Positions 5,667 through 13,476 of a DNA stretch of 13,476 bases are shown piece by piece. Made by a program: the position numbers and the translations under genes. Within the stretch, counting starts at the first letter, position 1, and each line of letters opens with the position of its first letter. The notes beneath the pieces were generated by a model, which was not told where the DNA came from, made no database searches, and saw only the letters and a list, made by a program, of their open reading frames with translations. Source of the DNA: Clostridiaceae bacterium (lineage in GTDB: Bacteria > Bacillota > Clostridia > UBA1212 > DUPL01); NCBI GenBank assembly GCA_012522035.1, contig JAAYLF010000134.1:1-13476 (forward strand), in the 5' to 3' direction.

Positions 5667-8600
5667 ACAGTGAAAGCTGATTCGTTTCAGGCAGATTGTC
5701 AAGACAACCTTCCTGTCTGAGAACCTCTATTACATTCTTGTTTACACCCGTCCTTATTTTCAAATCCTCCACTGACAAGAATTCGCCTTCTTCCCTTGCA
5801 CTGACAATGCTTTCACCCGCTGCCTGACCAAGTCCTGAAAGAGAACACAAAGGAGGTCTTATGGCGTTTCCTTCAGGAAGGAACCTTGTGGCATCGGATT
5901 TATACAAATCAATTGGTAGAAACTCTATGCCCCTTGCATACATTTCCAAAACCAATTCATAGACCGTCTTCTGATCTTCTTCCTTCTGACTCAGATTTCC
6001 GTTCTCAGCATTCTTCAATGTTGTATAAATGCTGTATGCCTTGTCAGCGCCGTGACACATATTTGTCGCATCAAAATCATCCACTTTCAAGGTAAATGTG
6101 GCGGAATAATATGCTACCGGGTAATACACCTTGAACCAGGCAACCCTGAGCGAAAGAATAACGTACGCCACCGCATGAGCTTTTGGGAACATGTACTTGA
6201 TCTTCTTGCAGGATTGTATGTACCAGTCTGGAACATTCTTTTCCCTCATAGCCTGTTCCTGTTCATGAGTAAGACCCTTTCCTTTACGTACTGCCTCCAT
6301 GATAGTAAAGGCCAGCTTTTTGTCCAGGCCCTTGTTTATCAGAAACAGCATAATATCGTCGCGGCAGCATATGGCTTCCGACAATGTACACACACCACTG
6401 GTAATCAGATCTTTTGCGTTGCCTACCCATACGTCCGTACCGTGGGACAATCCTGAAATCCTGACAAGTTCGGATATGCTGGTTGGTCTTGTATCTATGA
6501 GCATGTTCTGAACAAAGTTCGTACCAAACTCAGGAATACCAAAAGTACCAACCTTCAAGTCTATCTTCAACTTGTCCTTGTCCAGGTTGAGTGCATCCGT
6601 TGAGTTGAACAAGGATAAAACCTTTTCATCAGCTATGTCCACATCCATGCAGCTGACACCTGTAAAGTCCTCAAGAAGTCGTATCATTGTAGGACCATCA
6701 TGACCGAGTATGTCAAGCTTTAGAATATTGTCGTGCAGAAAATGGTAGTCAAAGTGGGTGGTTATGATATCACTATCCACTTTGTCCGCAGGTCTCTGGA
6801 TAGGAGTAAAATCATATATCTCCATATCCTTTGGTATAACCATGATGCCCCCTGGATGCTGGCCTGTCGTTCTTTTCACACCTTCAAAACCGCTTGCCAG
6901 CCAAGTCAGAACTGCCTGCGTTGGTTTCTTGCCTCTGTCTTCCATGTATTTAAGAACGTATCCCCTTGCAGTCTTCTCTGCAATACCTGAAATGGTACCC
7001 GCTCGGAAAACGTAGTCAGCTCCAAAAAGCACTTCCGTATACTTGTGAGCGTTGGCCTGGTCATAGGAGGAAAAGTTCAGGTCAATATCCGGCACCTTGT
7101 CTCCGTCAAATCCAAGGAAAGTCTCAAAGGGAATATCAAAACCCTGCCTTTTCAGAGGGGTTTTGCAGTTAGGACAATCCTTTTCAGGAAGATCATAGCC
7201 GCAGTCCAGACCTTCGTTTTCATGGAACTCACTGTAGTGACATTCCGGACATAAATAATGGGCTGGCAGTGAATTAACTTCAGTTATACCTGCCACATAC
7301 GCAGCAAAGGATGAACCTACGGATCCTCTTGATCCTACAGTGTATCCGTTCCTTGCAGACTCGGCAACAAGCCTCTGGGCGGTTGTGTACATTATGGAAT
7401 AGCCGTTTTGAATAATGGAGTTAAGTTCCCTCTCCAGTCTTGTCCTGACCAGCTCGGGAAGGGGATCTCCATAAAGCTCCTTTGCCCTTGTATAGGCTTT
7501 TTCCCTAAGCTCCTCATCAGAGCCTGGAATTACAGGCGGATAGAAACCATTTGGTACTGGCTTTACTTCTTCTATCATGTCGGCAATTTTGCTTGTGTTC
7601 TCAACAACCACTTCATACGCCCTGTCGCCAAGATATGTAAACTCCTTCAGCATCTCCTCCGTTGTCCTGAAATACAATGGAGGCTGGAGGTCGGCATCTG
7701 AGTATCCTTGAGCACCCATCATGACTGCCCTGTATATGGAATCTTCCTCATCGAGAAAATGCACATCTCCCGTAGCAACAGTCATCTTGCCAAGCTTGTC
7801 GCCCAGTTTTACTATCTCCGTGTTTATTCTTTCAATATCCTTCACACTTTTTAAAACACCTTCGCGAATAAGGAACATGTTGTTCCCAACCGGCTGGATT
7901 TCAAAGTAATCGTAGTATGAAGCGATTCTCTCAATTTCCTCGTAACTTGCGTTTTCCAGGAACGCAGTAAAAAGTTCACCCTCACAGCAGGCACTTCCCA
8001 CAAGAATTCCTTCCCTGTAAGAATCCAGTATGTACTTGGGTATTCTAGGCCTCTTGTAGAAATGGTCTATATGGGATTTCGATATTAATTTATACAAGTT
8101 TTTAAGTCCCACCTGATTCTTAACCAAAAGAATGCAGTGGTATGACTTGAACTGTTTTGCCTTGAACAAGGGCATTTCCTCCATCTGGTTTGTCAGATAG
8201 CACTCAACACCATATATTATCTTAATGTCCTTGTTCTTTGCCGCCTTGTATACTTCGGGATATGCCTGCACAACACCGTGGTCGGTGATTGCAATTGCCT
8301 TGTGCCCCCATTTCAATGCCCTGGGAATCAACTGTTCAGGCCTTGTAACCGCATCCTGCTGGCTCATGTTTGTATGCAGGTGCAGCTCCACCCTCTTGAC
8401 AGGCGCATTGTCTTCCTTCTCAGCAGGCTTGAACCTGACAATACTCCATGCACTGATTGCCAGTTCATGCGTAAAAGGATCAAACTCCGTCTTGCCCATA
8501 ACGGTAAAATGCATATTCTTTTTTATGGCAGCGTTAACTGCCTTAAGATCCTTTTGCTCAAAAAAGAACTTTACAGTTACCGCACTTGTATTGTCAGCTA

Positions 8601-9423
8601 TATGGAAAGAGCATACTGCTTTTTCGTTTGCAATTTCCTTTATTTCAACACCAACCAGTCTGCCCCTTACTGCTACCTGTCCAGTATAAACATCGACATC
8701 TTTCATCGGCGTGATTGGCATGTCTATTTCTCTACCGTAAATTATTTCATTTCCCTGGGAATCCTTTGGCAAGCTTCCATCTTCCTGAAAATTAAGCTTG
8801 TTTCCTCTTCTTGAACCGCCACCGCTCCTGCGTACAAAGCTTCCATTTGAGCCATTGGAAGATCCATTTGAGCCATTATTGTACTTTTGCTGGCGCAGCT
8901 TTTCCTCATTGCGCTTGATGCTTTCCTGGATGGCCCTGTCATGGTCCTGGGATGAAAAATCCACCTTGACCACTTCAGTGTTTACTCCTTCAATCTCCAC
9001 ATCGCAATCTGAAAAATCTATCTCAACATGCTCATCCCACATCATTTTGATCTGCTCTGCAATGAACTTGTCTACTTGTTTTTCCTTAAGTATGCCAGCA
9101 ACCTTTTTGTCCAAATCAACAACAAGTTTTCTGTTTTTTAGCTCACATTTGCTTCCTTCCAAAAGCGCCCAAACAGAATTGTTCTCTTCTTTGAAAAATG
9201 TAAGCATGTTTTCCCAAAAGTCTTTTCCATTAATAACGGATTCCATGCATTCCTTGCATGAAAGCTGAAGTATGACTTGGTCGTATCCTATCTTCTTGCA
9301 AATCTTCTTCTTTATTTCCTTAATTTTGTGATATGGTACAAAAGTATCGGCAACAGCCTTGACTATGAATTTCCTGCTGCCGCGTATGGCATTAACACTT
9401 TGAATAACGATATTTCCGTCCAT
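5647..9423 (-). CDS. polC: DNA polymerase III alpha subunit, PolC type, lacking the exonuclease domain
   Basis: 1258 residues; replicative DNA polymerase of low-GC Gram-positives. The ATG lies 3 bases after ispG, with AGGA 6 bases upstream inside the ispG end. Order: N-terminal PolC domain (1-175); Asn-Gly-Ser-rich linker (180-209); OB domain (240-332); PHP domain (343-about 560) with H348, H350, D381, H382, E407, H429, D553 and H555 visible; and polymerase with a Cys4 zinc site (C725, C728, C750, C753), PDIDLNF (D779, D781) and third Asp D904 in KLDILG. The C-terminal part includes a beta-clamp-like end, QLSLF (1249-1253), followed by five extra residues. Bacillus PolC has about 1437 residues because a DEDD 3'-5' exonuclease is inserted in the PHP domain. 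Here GVECYL (405-410) runs after only 18 residues into YHCILL (428-433), and no D-x-E exonuclease motif is seen. Identity is certain; the domain loss is read directly. Confidence 0.97.
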   Translation of the reverse strand: MDGNIVIQSVNAIRGSRKFIVKAVADTFVPYHKIKEIKKKICKKIGYDQVILQLSCKECMESVINGKDFWENMLTFFKEENNSVWALLEGSKCELKNRKLVVDLDKKVAGILKEKQVDKFIAEQIKMMWDEHVEIDFSDCDVEIEGVNTEVVKVDFSSQDHDRAIQESIKRNEEKLRQQKYNNGSNGSSNGSNGSFVRRSGGGSRRGNKLNFQEDGSLPKDSQGNEIIYGREIDMPITPMKDVDVYTGQVAVRGRLVGVEIKEIANEKAVCSFHIADNTSAVTVKFFFEQKDLKAVNAAIKKNMHFTVMGKTEFDPFTHELAISAWSIVRFKPAEKEDNAPVKRVELHLHTNMSQQDAVTRPEQLIPRALKWGHKAIAITDHGVVQAYPEVYKAAKNKDIKIIYGVECYLTNQMEEMPLFKAKQFKSYHCILLVKNQVGLKNLYKLISKSHIDHFYKRPRIPKYILDSYREGILVGSACCEGELFTAFLENASYEEIERIASYYDYFEIQPVGNNMFLIREGVLKSVKDIERINTEIVKLGDKLGKMTVATGDVHFLDEEDSIYRAVMMGAQGYSDADLQPPLYFRTTEEMLKEFTYLGDRAYEVVVENTSKIADMIEEVKPVPNGFYPPVIPGSDEELREKAYTRAKELYGDPLPELVRTRLERELNSIIQNGYSIMYTTAQRLVAESARNGYTVGSRGSVGSSFAAYVAGITEVNSLPAHYLCPECHYSEFHENEGLDCGYDLPEKDCPNCKTPLKRQGFDIPFETFLGFDGDKVPDIDLNFSSYDQANAHKYTEVLFGADYVFRAGTISGIAEKTARGYVLKYMEDRGKKPTQAVLTWLASGFEGVKRTTGQHPGGIMVIPKDMEIYDFTPIQRPADKVDSDIITTHFDYHFLHDNILKLDILGHDGPTMIRLLEDFTGVSCMDVDIADEKVLSLFNSTDALNLDKDKLKIDLKVGTFGIPEFGTNFVQNMLIDTRPTSISELVRISGLSHGTDVWVGNAKDLITSGVCTLSEAICCRDDIMLFLINKGLDKKLAFTIMEAVRKGKGLTHEQEQAMREKNVPDWYIQSCKKIKYMFPKAHAVAYVILSLRVAWFKVYYPVAYYSATFTLKVDDFDATNMCHGADKAYSIYTTLKNAENGNLSQKEEDQKTVYELVLEMYARGIEFLPIDLYKSDATRFLPEGNAIRPPLCSLSGLGQAAGESIVSAREEGEFLSVEDLKIRTGVNKNVIEVLRQEGCLDNLPETNQLSLFDFSCM
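8842..8877 (-). repeat. Short direct repeat encoding the NGS linker of PolC
   Basis: TCCATTTGAGCCATT occurs at 8842-8856 and again at 8863-8877, a 21-base period (seven codons). It encodes the NGSNGS-type low-complexity linker between the N-terminal and OB domains. Such an in-frame repeat can expand or contract in steps of seven residues without breaking the gene. Only two copies are present. Confidence 0.7.
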
Positions 9424-9426
9424 GAC

Positions 9427-10509
9427 TTATCCTAACTCCCTAATCTTTTGTATGAATTGTTCTGCTATTGAATCGCCTTGCAATTTACCTACAATCTTTC
9501 CGTTAGAAAACAATAGTGCCTCGTTTCTGCCTCCTGCAATACCTATGTCAGCATGCGAGGCTTCTCCTGGTCCGTTCACAGCACAACCCATCACCGCAAC
9601 GGTAATATGCTTTTTTATCTCCCCCTTTCTGTCCATTTCATAAAGCGCCTTTTCGACCTTTTCTGCAATACCTGTCAAATCCAGTTCTGTCCTTCCGCAT
9701 GTAGGACAGGAAATGAAAGTAAAATTTCTTCCTCCCAGTTCCAATGCAGCAAGCAGGCTTTTTCCCACTTCAATTTCCCTGACAGGATCCCCAGTCAGAG
9801 AAACTCTTATGGTATCGCCGATTCCCTGCATAAGAATTGCACCGATGCCAGCTGACGACTTGATGGTTCCAGACAGAAACGTTCCTGCCTCGGTGACACC
9901 CACATGGAGGGGATAGTTCCTCATGTTTGCCATCAGCATGTATGAATCAATGCACAATTTTAGGTTTGTAGATTTTAGTGATATCACAATATCGTAAAAA
10001 TCAAGGCTCTCCAAAATCTTTACGTGTTCCATGGCGCTTTCCACCAAAGCTTCCTTTGAAAGGCCATATTTTTCCTTTATCCTTTTGTCCAGAGAGCCTG
10101 AATTAATGCCAATCCTTATGGGAAGGTTTCTTTCTTTTGCCGCCTTTACCACCTGTTCAACCCGGTCTCTGCCTCCAATATTGCCAGGGTTGATTCTTAC
10201 CTTGTCTACTCCGTTCCTAATACACTCCAAGGCAAGTCTGTAGTCAAAATGTATATCACTGACAAGGGGAATATTGATCTGTTTTTTTATCTCTTTTACA
10301 GCAATTGCAGCTTCCATGTCGGGCACTGCGACCCTTACTATGTCGCAGCCTGCTTCCTCGAGTATCCTTATCTGTCTTACGGTGCTCTTTACGTCCCTTG
10401 TATCGGTATTGGTCATGGATTGCACACTGATTCTGTTACCGCCACCTATATATACGTTGCCTGCGCGTACAACGCGGGTTTCATTCCGTAAATACAATTG
10501 AATCCCCAA
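9427..10509 (-). CDS. ispG: 4-hydroxy-3-methylbut-2-en-1-yl diphosphate synthase
   Basis: 360 residues; the penultimate step of the MEP isoprenoid pathway, converting methylerythritol cyclodiphosphate to HMBPP with a [4Fe-4S] cluster. The TIM-barrel part (about 10-250) starts with VYIGGGNRISVQSMTNTDTR (19-38). The cluster domain holds C268 and C271 in SCPTCGR, C309 in MGCAVNGPG and E316. The length fits the short bacterial form. The start is uncertain: the frame opens with TTG at 10509 directly behind GAAGGA (zero spacing), while a second TTG at 10497 has 12 bases of spacing and would remove four poorly conserved residues. No ATG is available near by. The gene follows rseP by 6 bases and precedes polC by 3, so it is surely cotranscribed. 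dxr of the same pathway is two genes upstream. Confidence 0.96.
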   Translation of the reverse strand: MGIQLYLRNETRVVRAGNVYIGGGNRISVQSMTNTDTRDVKSTVRQIRILEEAGCDIVRVAVPDMEAAIAVKEIKKQINIPLVSDIHFDYRLALECIRNGVDKVRINPGNIGGRDRVEQVVKAAKERNLPIRIGINSGSLDKRIKEKYGLSKEALVESAMEHVKILESLDFYDIVISLKSTNLKLCIDSYMLMANMRNYPLHVGVTEAGTFLSGTIKSSAGIGAILMQGIGDTIRVSLTGDPVREIEVGKSLLAALELGGRNFTFISCPTCGRTELDLTGIAEKVEKALYEMDRKGEIKKHITVAVMGCAVNGPGEASHADIGIAGGRNEALLFSNGKIVGKLQGDSIAEQFIQKIRELG

Positions 10510-10515
10510 TCCTTC

Positions 10516-11574
10516 TTATCTTAACAGTCTTAGTATGTCGTTTCCTGCTACAACCAATGCAAGCAGCAGAAGCAGTCCGAGGCCAACGTAGGAGAATTTC
10601 GCTTCCGTCTCCGGAGAAACTTTCTTTCCTCCTCTTAATAGTTCAATAAGTATGAACAAAAGCTTTCCACCATCAAGACCTGGCACTATGAGAAGATTGA
10701 AAACTGCAAGGTTTGCACTTATTAATGCAGTCATGTTTACAAGTGCCAAAAATTTAGGCAGCCAGGAAGCATCCTGCTGAACCACCTCGTTGACAATTCC
10801 CGTCATGCCAATCGGGCTTGCCACGGCATCAAGTCCAAGCTGGCCGGTTATGAGCCAGAAGATAGCGTAGAAAACAGACTTGATCAAAGAGAATATATAT
10901 AGCAAGGTGTTCCAAATTATGCTAAAGAAATTGCCTCTTTCGTCACCAAAACGGAAACCTATATAGCTTTTGGCACCATTTTCAAGCATTTCTCTTTCTA
11001 TGACGTGTTTCTTGATCGTGCCATCCGCCTTCTTTATTTCAATCACACTGGTCATATCCTTGTCAACCATTTCAAAAATACGGTAGTCGTTTGGAGTATG
11101 AACCCTCTTTCCGTCATAGGATATGATTCGGTCGCCTACCTCAAAACCAAGTTCTTGAGCAGGGTAGGTTCCTTCCTCAGCCACAAGCACCTCTGCAATC
11201 TTGTTGGTCTCATATCCAAAAAAGGCAAACATAATTGCAATAATGAGGATGGCCAAAAACAGGTTCATAAGAGCACCGGCAAGCAGGATCACCGCCCTGG
11301 CATACCAGGGTTTTGAGTCAAAAGAAGTGGAACCTTGTACCGTCTCTTCTTCTCCCTCCATAAGGCAAAATCCGCCTATTGGGAAGGCCCTTATTGACCA
11401 TCTGGTTCCGGTTTTCTTGCTCACTCTTGAAAAAATCTTCGGACCCATGAATATGGAAAACTCTTCGACCTTGACCTTAAAAAGTCTGGCCGCGAAAAAA
11501 TGCCCAAACTCGTGTACGACTACGAGTATGCTGAGCATAAAGAGCATTATCAACACACTACCTAACATACCCAT
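10516..11574 (-). CDS. rseP: Site-2-protease family intramembrane zinc metalloprotease (RseP/RasP-like)
   Basis: 352 residues, peptidase family M50B. The HEFGH zinc motif is at 21-25 in the first membrane helix. The third zinc ligand is in LDGG (300-303, D301) in a later helix, in the context NLLIVPGLDGG, where most relatives have NLLPIPALDGG. A PDZ domain lies at about 125-205 (ELGFEVGDRI and ISYDGKRV). Four transmembrane stretches are visible, near 4-22, 93-119, 218-244 and 328-345, besides the LDGG segment. It should cut membrane-embedded substrates such as anti-sigma factors or leftover signal peptides; the Bacillus relative RasP does both. The ATG has AGGAGG 8 bases upstream and overlaps the end of dxr by 17 bases, suggesting translational coupling. 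The substrate here is unknown. Confidence 0.95.
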   Translation of the reverse strand: MGMLGSVLIMLFMLSILVVVHEFGHFFAARLFKVKVEEFSIFMGPKIFSRVSKKTGTRWSIRAFPIGGFCLMEGEEETVQGSTSFDSKPWYARAVILLAGALMNLFLAILIIAIMFAFFGYETNKIAEVLVAEEGTYPAQELGFEVGDRIISYDGKRVHTPNDYRIFEMVDKDMTSVIEIKKADGTIKKHVIEREMLENGAKSYIGFRFGDERGNFFSIIWNTLLYIFSLIKSVFYAIFWLITGQLGLDAVASPIGMTGIVNEVVQQDASWLPKFLALVNMTALISANLAVFNLLIVPGLDGGKLLFILIELLRGGKKVSPETEAKFSYVGLGLLLLLALVVAGNDILRLLR

Positions 11575-12727
11575 TTATAATTCCTCCTGCTGTTCTTCTG
11601 GCTTCCAGGTCACACCTTAGTATATCCTCCAAATCAGGACTTGGCAAACTTTTATGTCCTTCCATAACCTTGCCGACAATCTCGGAAATCATCATGAATG
11701 GAATTTCACCTCTCAGAAAGCTTTCTACACATACTTCATTTGCTGCATTCATGACACAAGGCATGGTGCCTCCTATCCTTGCAGCTTCATATGCATACTT
11801 AAGGCAAGGGAATCTGTCCATATCCGGCTCTTCAAAGGTCAGGGTTCCGAGCTCTGCAAAGGATACCTGGGGTACACGGGACTCAATCCTGTCCGGATAT
11901 GTCAAGGCATACTGGATAGGCAATTTCATGCTGGGCGTGCTTAATTGTGCAATGACACTGTTATCCTTGTAACATACCATGGAGTGAATAATGCTCTGGG
12001 GATGCACCACAACCTCTATGTCCTTTGCATCCATGTCAAAAAGATGTATTGCCTCAATTACCTCAAGCCCCTTGTTCATAAGAGTGGCGGAATCGACAGT
12101 AATCTTTCCTCCCATATTCCATGTGGGATGATTAAGCGCCTCTTCCACGGATACTTTGTACATTTCCTCTTTTTTAAATGTTCTGAATGGTCCTCCTGAT
12201 GCAGTAAGTATGAGTTTCTTTATATCCTTCTTCTGTCCTGCATCAAGACACTGCAGTATTGCGTTATGCTCGCTGTCAACAGGAAATATTTTTATACCTT
12301 TCCCTTTTGCCAGATTCATCACTATACTGCCTGCGCTGACAAGGGTTTCCTTGTTGGCAAGAGCTATATTGTTTCCCGCATTTATTGCATTTATTGTAGG
12401 AAGAAGTCCGCGCATTCCCACTATTGCAGTAAAGAGAAGATCCGTCTTGATTTTTGCTATTCTATTTAAACCTTCATCACCGAAATATACCTCGGGATTT
12501 ACATCTTTCAGGTTCTCTCTAATAATTTCCGCATCTGTTTCCCTAGCTATTGACAGGTACTTTACATTAAACTCTCTTGCCTGTTCCAACAATAAGTCCA
12601 CATTGTTTCCAGCACTGAGCGCAATTACACGAATGTCCGCACCCTTTTCATTCAGTTCCCTTATCACCTCAAGGGTCTGGGTCCCGATGGAACCCGTCGA
12701 TCCTATGATAGAAACGGTTTTAACCAT
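11558..12727 (-). CDS. dxr: 1-deoxy-D-xylulose 5-phosphate reductoisomerase
   Basis: 389 residues, the usual length. It converts DXP to MEP with NADPH and a divalent metal, the committed step of the MEP pathway, in the cytosol. The NADPH site GSTGSIG is at 9-15. The metal ligands D151 and E153 are in DSEHNA, with E222 in MNKGLEV. The substrate-binding ASGGPF (176-181) and the flexible-loop region HPTWNMGG (200-207) are present. The ATG has AGAAGGAG 5 bases upstream; that site overlaps the cdsA stop codon, so dxr is likely coupled to cdsA. Its 3' end overlaps rseP. All key residues that I can check are intact. Confidence 0.97.
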   Translation of the reverse strand: MVKTVSIIGSTGSIGTQTLEVIRELNEKGADIRVIALSAGNNVDLLLEQAREFNVKYLSIARETDAEIIRENLKDVNPEVYFGDEGLNRIAKIKTDLLFTAIVGMRGLLPTINAINAGNNIALANKETLVSAGSIVMNLAKGKGIKIFPVDSEHNAILQCLDAGQKKDIKKLILTASGGPFRTFKKEEMYKVSVEEALNHPTWNMGGKITVDSATLMNKGLEVIEAIHLFDMDAKDIEVVVHPQSIIHSMVCYKDNSVIAQLSTPSMKLPIQYALTYPDRIESRVPQVSFAELGTLTFEEPDMDRFPCLKYAYEAARIGGTMPCVMNAANEVCVESFLRGEIPFMMISEIVGKVMEGHKSLPSPDLEDILRCDLEARRTAGGIINGYVR

Positions 12728-12739
12728 ATGTTCTCCTTC

Positions 12740-13476
12740 TTATATGCTAATAAATCTCAAATAGTAGTACACCATTGGCACGCAAAACAAAAGACTGTCA
12801 ATTCTGTCAAGTACGCCACCATGTCCGGGTATTAGTTTTCCAAAATCCTTGACATTCGCGTATCTCTTCATAGCTGATGCCGCCAAATCTCCTATCTGAG
12901 CTCCTGCGCCCAAGAGTATGGCCAAAATTACAAAATGGTACAGTTTAATATTGACATATCCCAGTCTGTTTATTATGTAGCCGTACAATACTACAAAAAT
13001 AAGTGGGCCTGCAAAGGCACCAATGCTGCCAAAAACGGTTTTCTTGGGACTTACTTCAGGAATCAGCTTCTTCTTTCCCCACTTCACACCAAAAACCTGG
13101 GCGGCAGTGTCGGAAGATACGGTCCCCACCAGCGCAATAAAGAACAAAAAGACTCCCGACTCCTTGTATCTAAGCAAAAGGAAAAAGCTTGATAAAAACA
13201 CCACATAGTATCCTCCCATAACGGTTATGGCAGCATCTATTATATTGTGTTCTTTGTGTCTTACTACGATAATCACCAACAGCAAGGCCATAACTACATA
13301 CTGGATGAAAGTAAACAGATTTATGTCCTTTGTTCCTGCAACAGTTATCGTAAGGGGTTCGGATATGTTGTTTATGAATATGAAGGGTATCAGCGGAATG
13401 TAAAAAAGACCAATCCATTTTATCGGTTTGTGTCCCTTAAGCTCGAAAACGTGATAAAACTCATACAATCCAATTA
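12740..13476 (-). CDS. cdsA: Phosphatidate cytidylyltransferase (CDP-diacylglycerol synthase), 5' end missing
   Basis: At least 245 residues lie in the window and the frame runs open through the right edge. Integral membrane enzyme making CDP-diacylglycerol from CTP and phosphatidic acid, the branch point to phosphatidylglycerol and related lipids. Counting from the TTG at 13468, the signature is SAMKR (198-202), KDFG and PGHGG-x-L-DRIDS (214-225), with several hydrophobic helices before it. The TTG at 13468 looks like an internal Leu, not the start: I-G precedes it in frame and the region matches the internal YEFY segment of CdsA. The true start is outside. One oddity is SPKKTVFG (140-147), where the family usually has Glu or Gln in place of Phe. 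First visible gene of the cdsA-dxr-rseP-ispG-polC operon; frr and uppS are commonly found upstream in Firmicutes. Confidence 0.93.
   Translation of the reverse strand, partial: IGLYEFYHVFELKGHKPIKWIGLFYIPLIPFIFINNISEPLTITVAGTKDINLFTFIQYVVMALLLVIIVVRHKEHNIIDAAITVMGGYYVVFLSSFFLLLRYKESGVFLFFIALVGTVSSDTAAQVFGVKWGKKKLIPEVSPKKTVFGSIGAFAGPLIFVVLYGYIINRLGYVNIKLYHFVILAILLGAGAQIGDLAASAMKRYANVKDFGKLIPGHGGVLDRIDSLLFCVPMVYYYLRFISI

Noticed and set aside
5214..5720. 168-residue plus-strand open frame over the asnS/polC junction
   Set aside because: It lies antisense to two certain genes and their promoter, and its translation has no recognisable domain or coding character. It is a shadow frame.
8225..8814. 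Long plus-strand open frames opposite polC
   Set aside because: They are antisense to the PHP and OB domain coding region, overlap one another, and are rich in Cys, Phe and Ser as expected for reverse-frame translation.
9242..9264. ATGCA/TGCAT inverted repeat inside polC
   Set aside because: It is a short stem without a T tract, in the middle of a well-conserved coding region. It is probably a chance match.
13466..13468. TTG as the start codon of cdsA
   Set aside because: The frame stays open to the window edge, the preceding codons (I-G) fit CdsA, and the Y-E-F-Y segment is internal in the family. The gene is treated as partial.

Overview
The window reads as chromosomal housekeeping DNA from a Gram-positive bacterium of the class Clostridia. 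The evidence is a PolC-type replicative polymerase, the conserved Firmicutes gene order cdsA-dxr-rseP-ispG-polC, strong GGAGG-type ribosome binding sites, AT-rich intergenic regions and sigma-A-like promoters. A secreted LysM-CAP protein and a large surface glycoside-hydrolase-like protein would fit a polysaccharide-using anaerobe, for example the Acetivibrio/Clostridium thermocellum group. That placement is inference. There is no mobile element, CRISPR array, tRNA or rRNA that I can see, and no gene-free stretch longer than about 170 bases.

Left part (1-4160). A gene cut by the left edge reads leftwards from a good promoter (71-99). Opposite to it, 206-832 encodes a secreted LysM-CAP protein. 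A hairpin at 842-864 separates it from the convergent 872-3280 gene, which encodes an 802-residue exported, C-terminally membrane-anchored protein with a GH99-like catalytic region and a CBM9/DOMON-like beta domain. Upstream of that lies a 238-residue NYN-LOTUS protein, a putative RNase or RNA-binding regulator.

Middle (4161-5666). asnS has its own extended -10 promoter embedded in the 3' end of polC, and ends at a perfect 10-bp hairpin. Its frame is closed by TGA at 4236-4238, exactly where class IIb synthetases carry the conserved Arg of the R-D-V-I-P-F-P tail. The rest of that tail is still encoded in frame behind the stop, up to TAG at 4191-4193. This is a clear anomaly: a nonsense mutation, a sequence error or readthrough.

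Right part (5647-13476). A tight leftward operon runs cdsA (cut by the right edge), dxr, rseP, ispG, polC, with gaps of 12, -17, 6 and 3 bases. It combines phospholipid precursor synthesis (CDP-diacylglycerol), two MEP-pathway isoprenoid steps, an intramembrane site-2 protease and the replicative polymerase. The PolC here is 1258 residues. It lacks the 3'-5' exonuclease domain normally inserted in the PHP domain of Firmicutes PolC, while the metal-binding residues of the PHP domain are all visible.

The two most noteworthy points are the interrupted asnS C-terminus and the exonuclease-less PolC. I do not see a new defence or mobile system.
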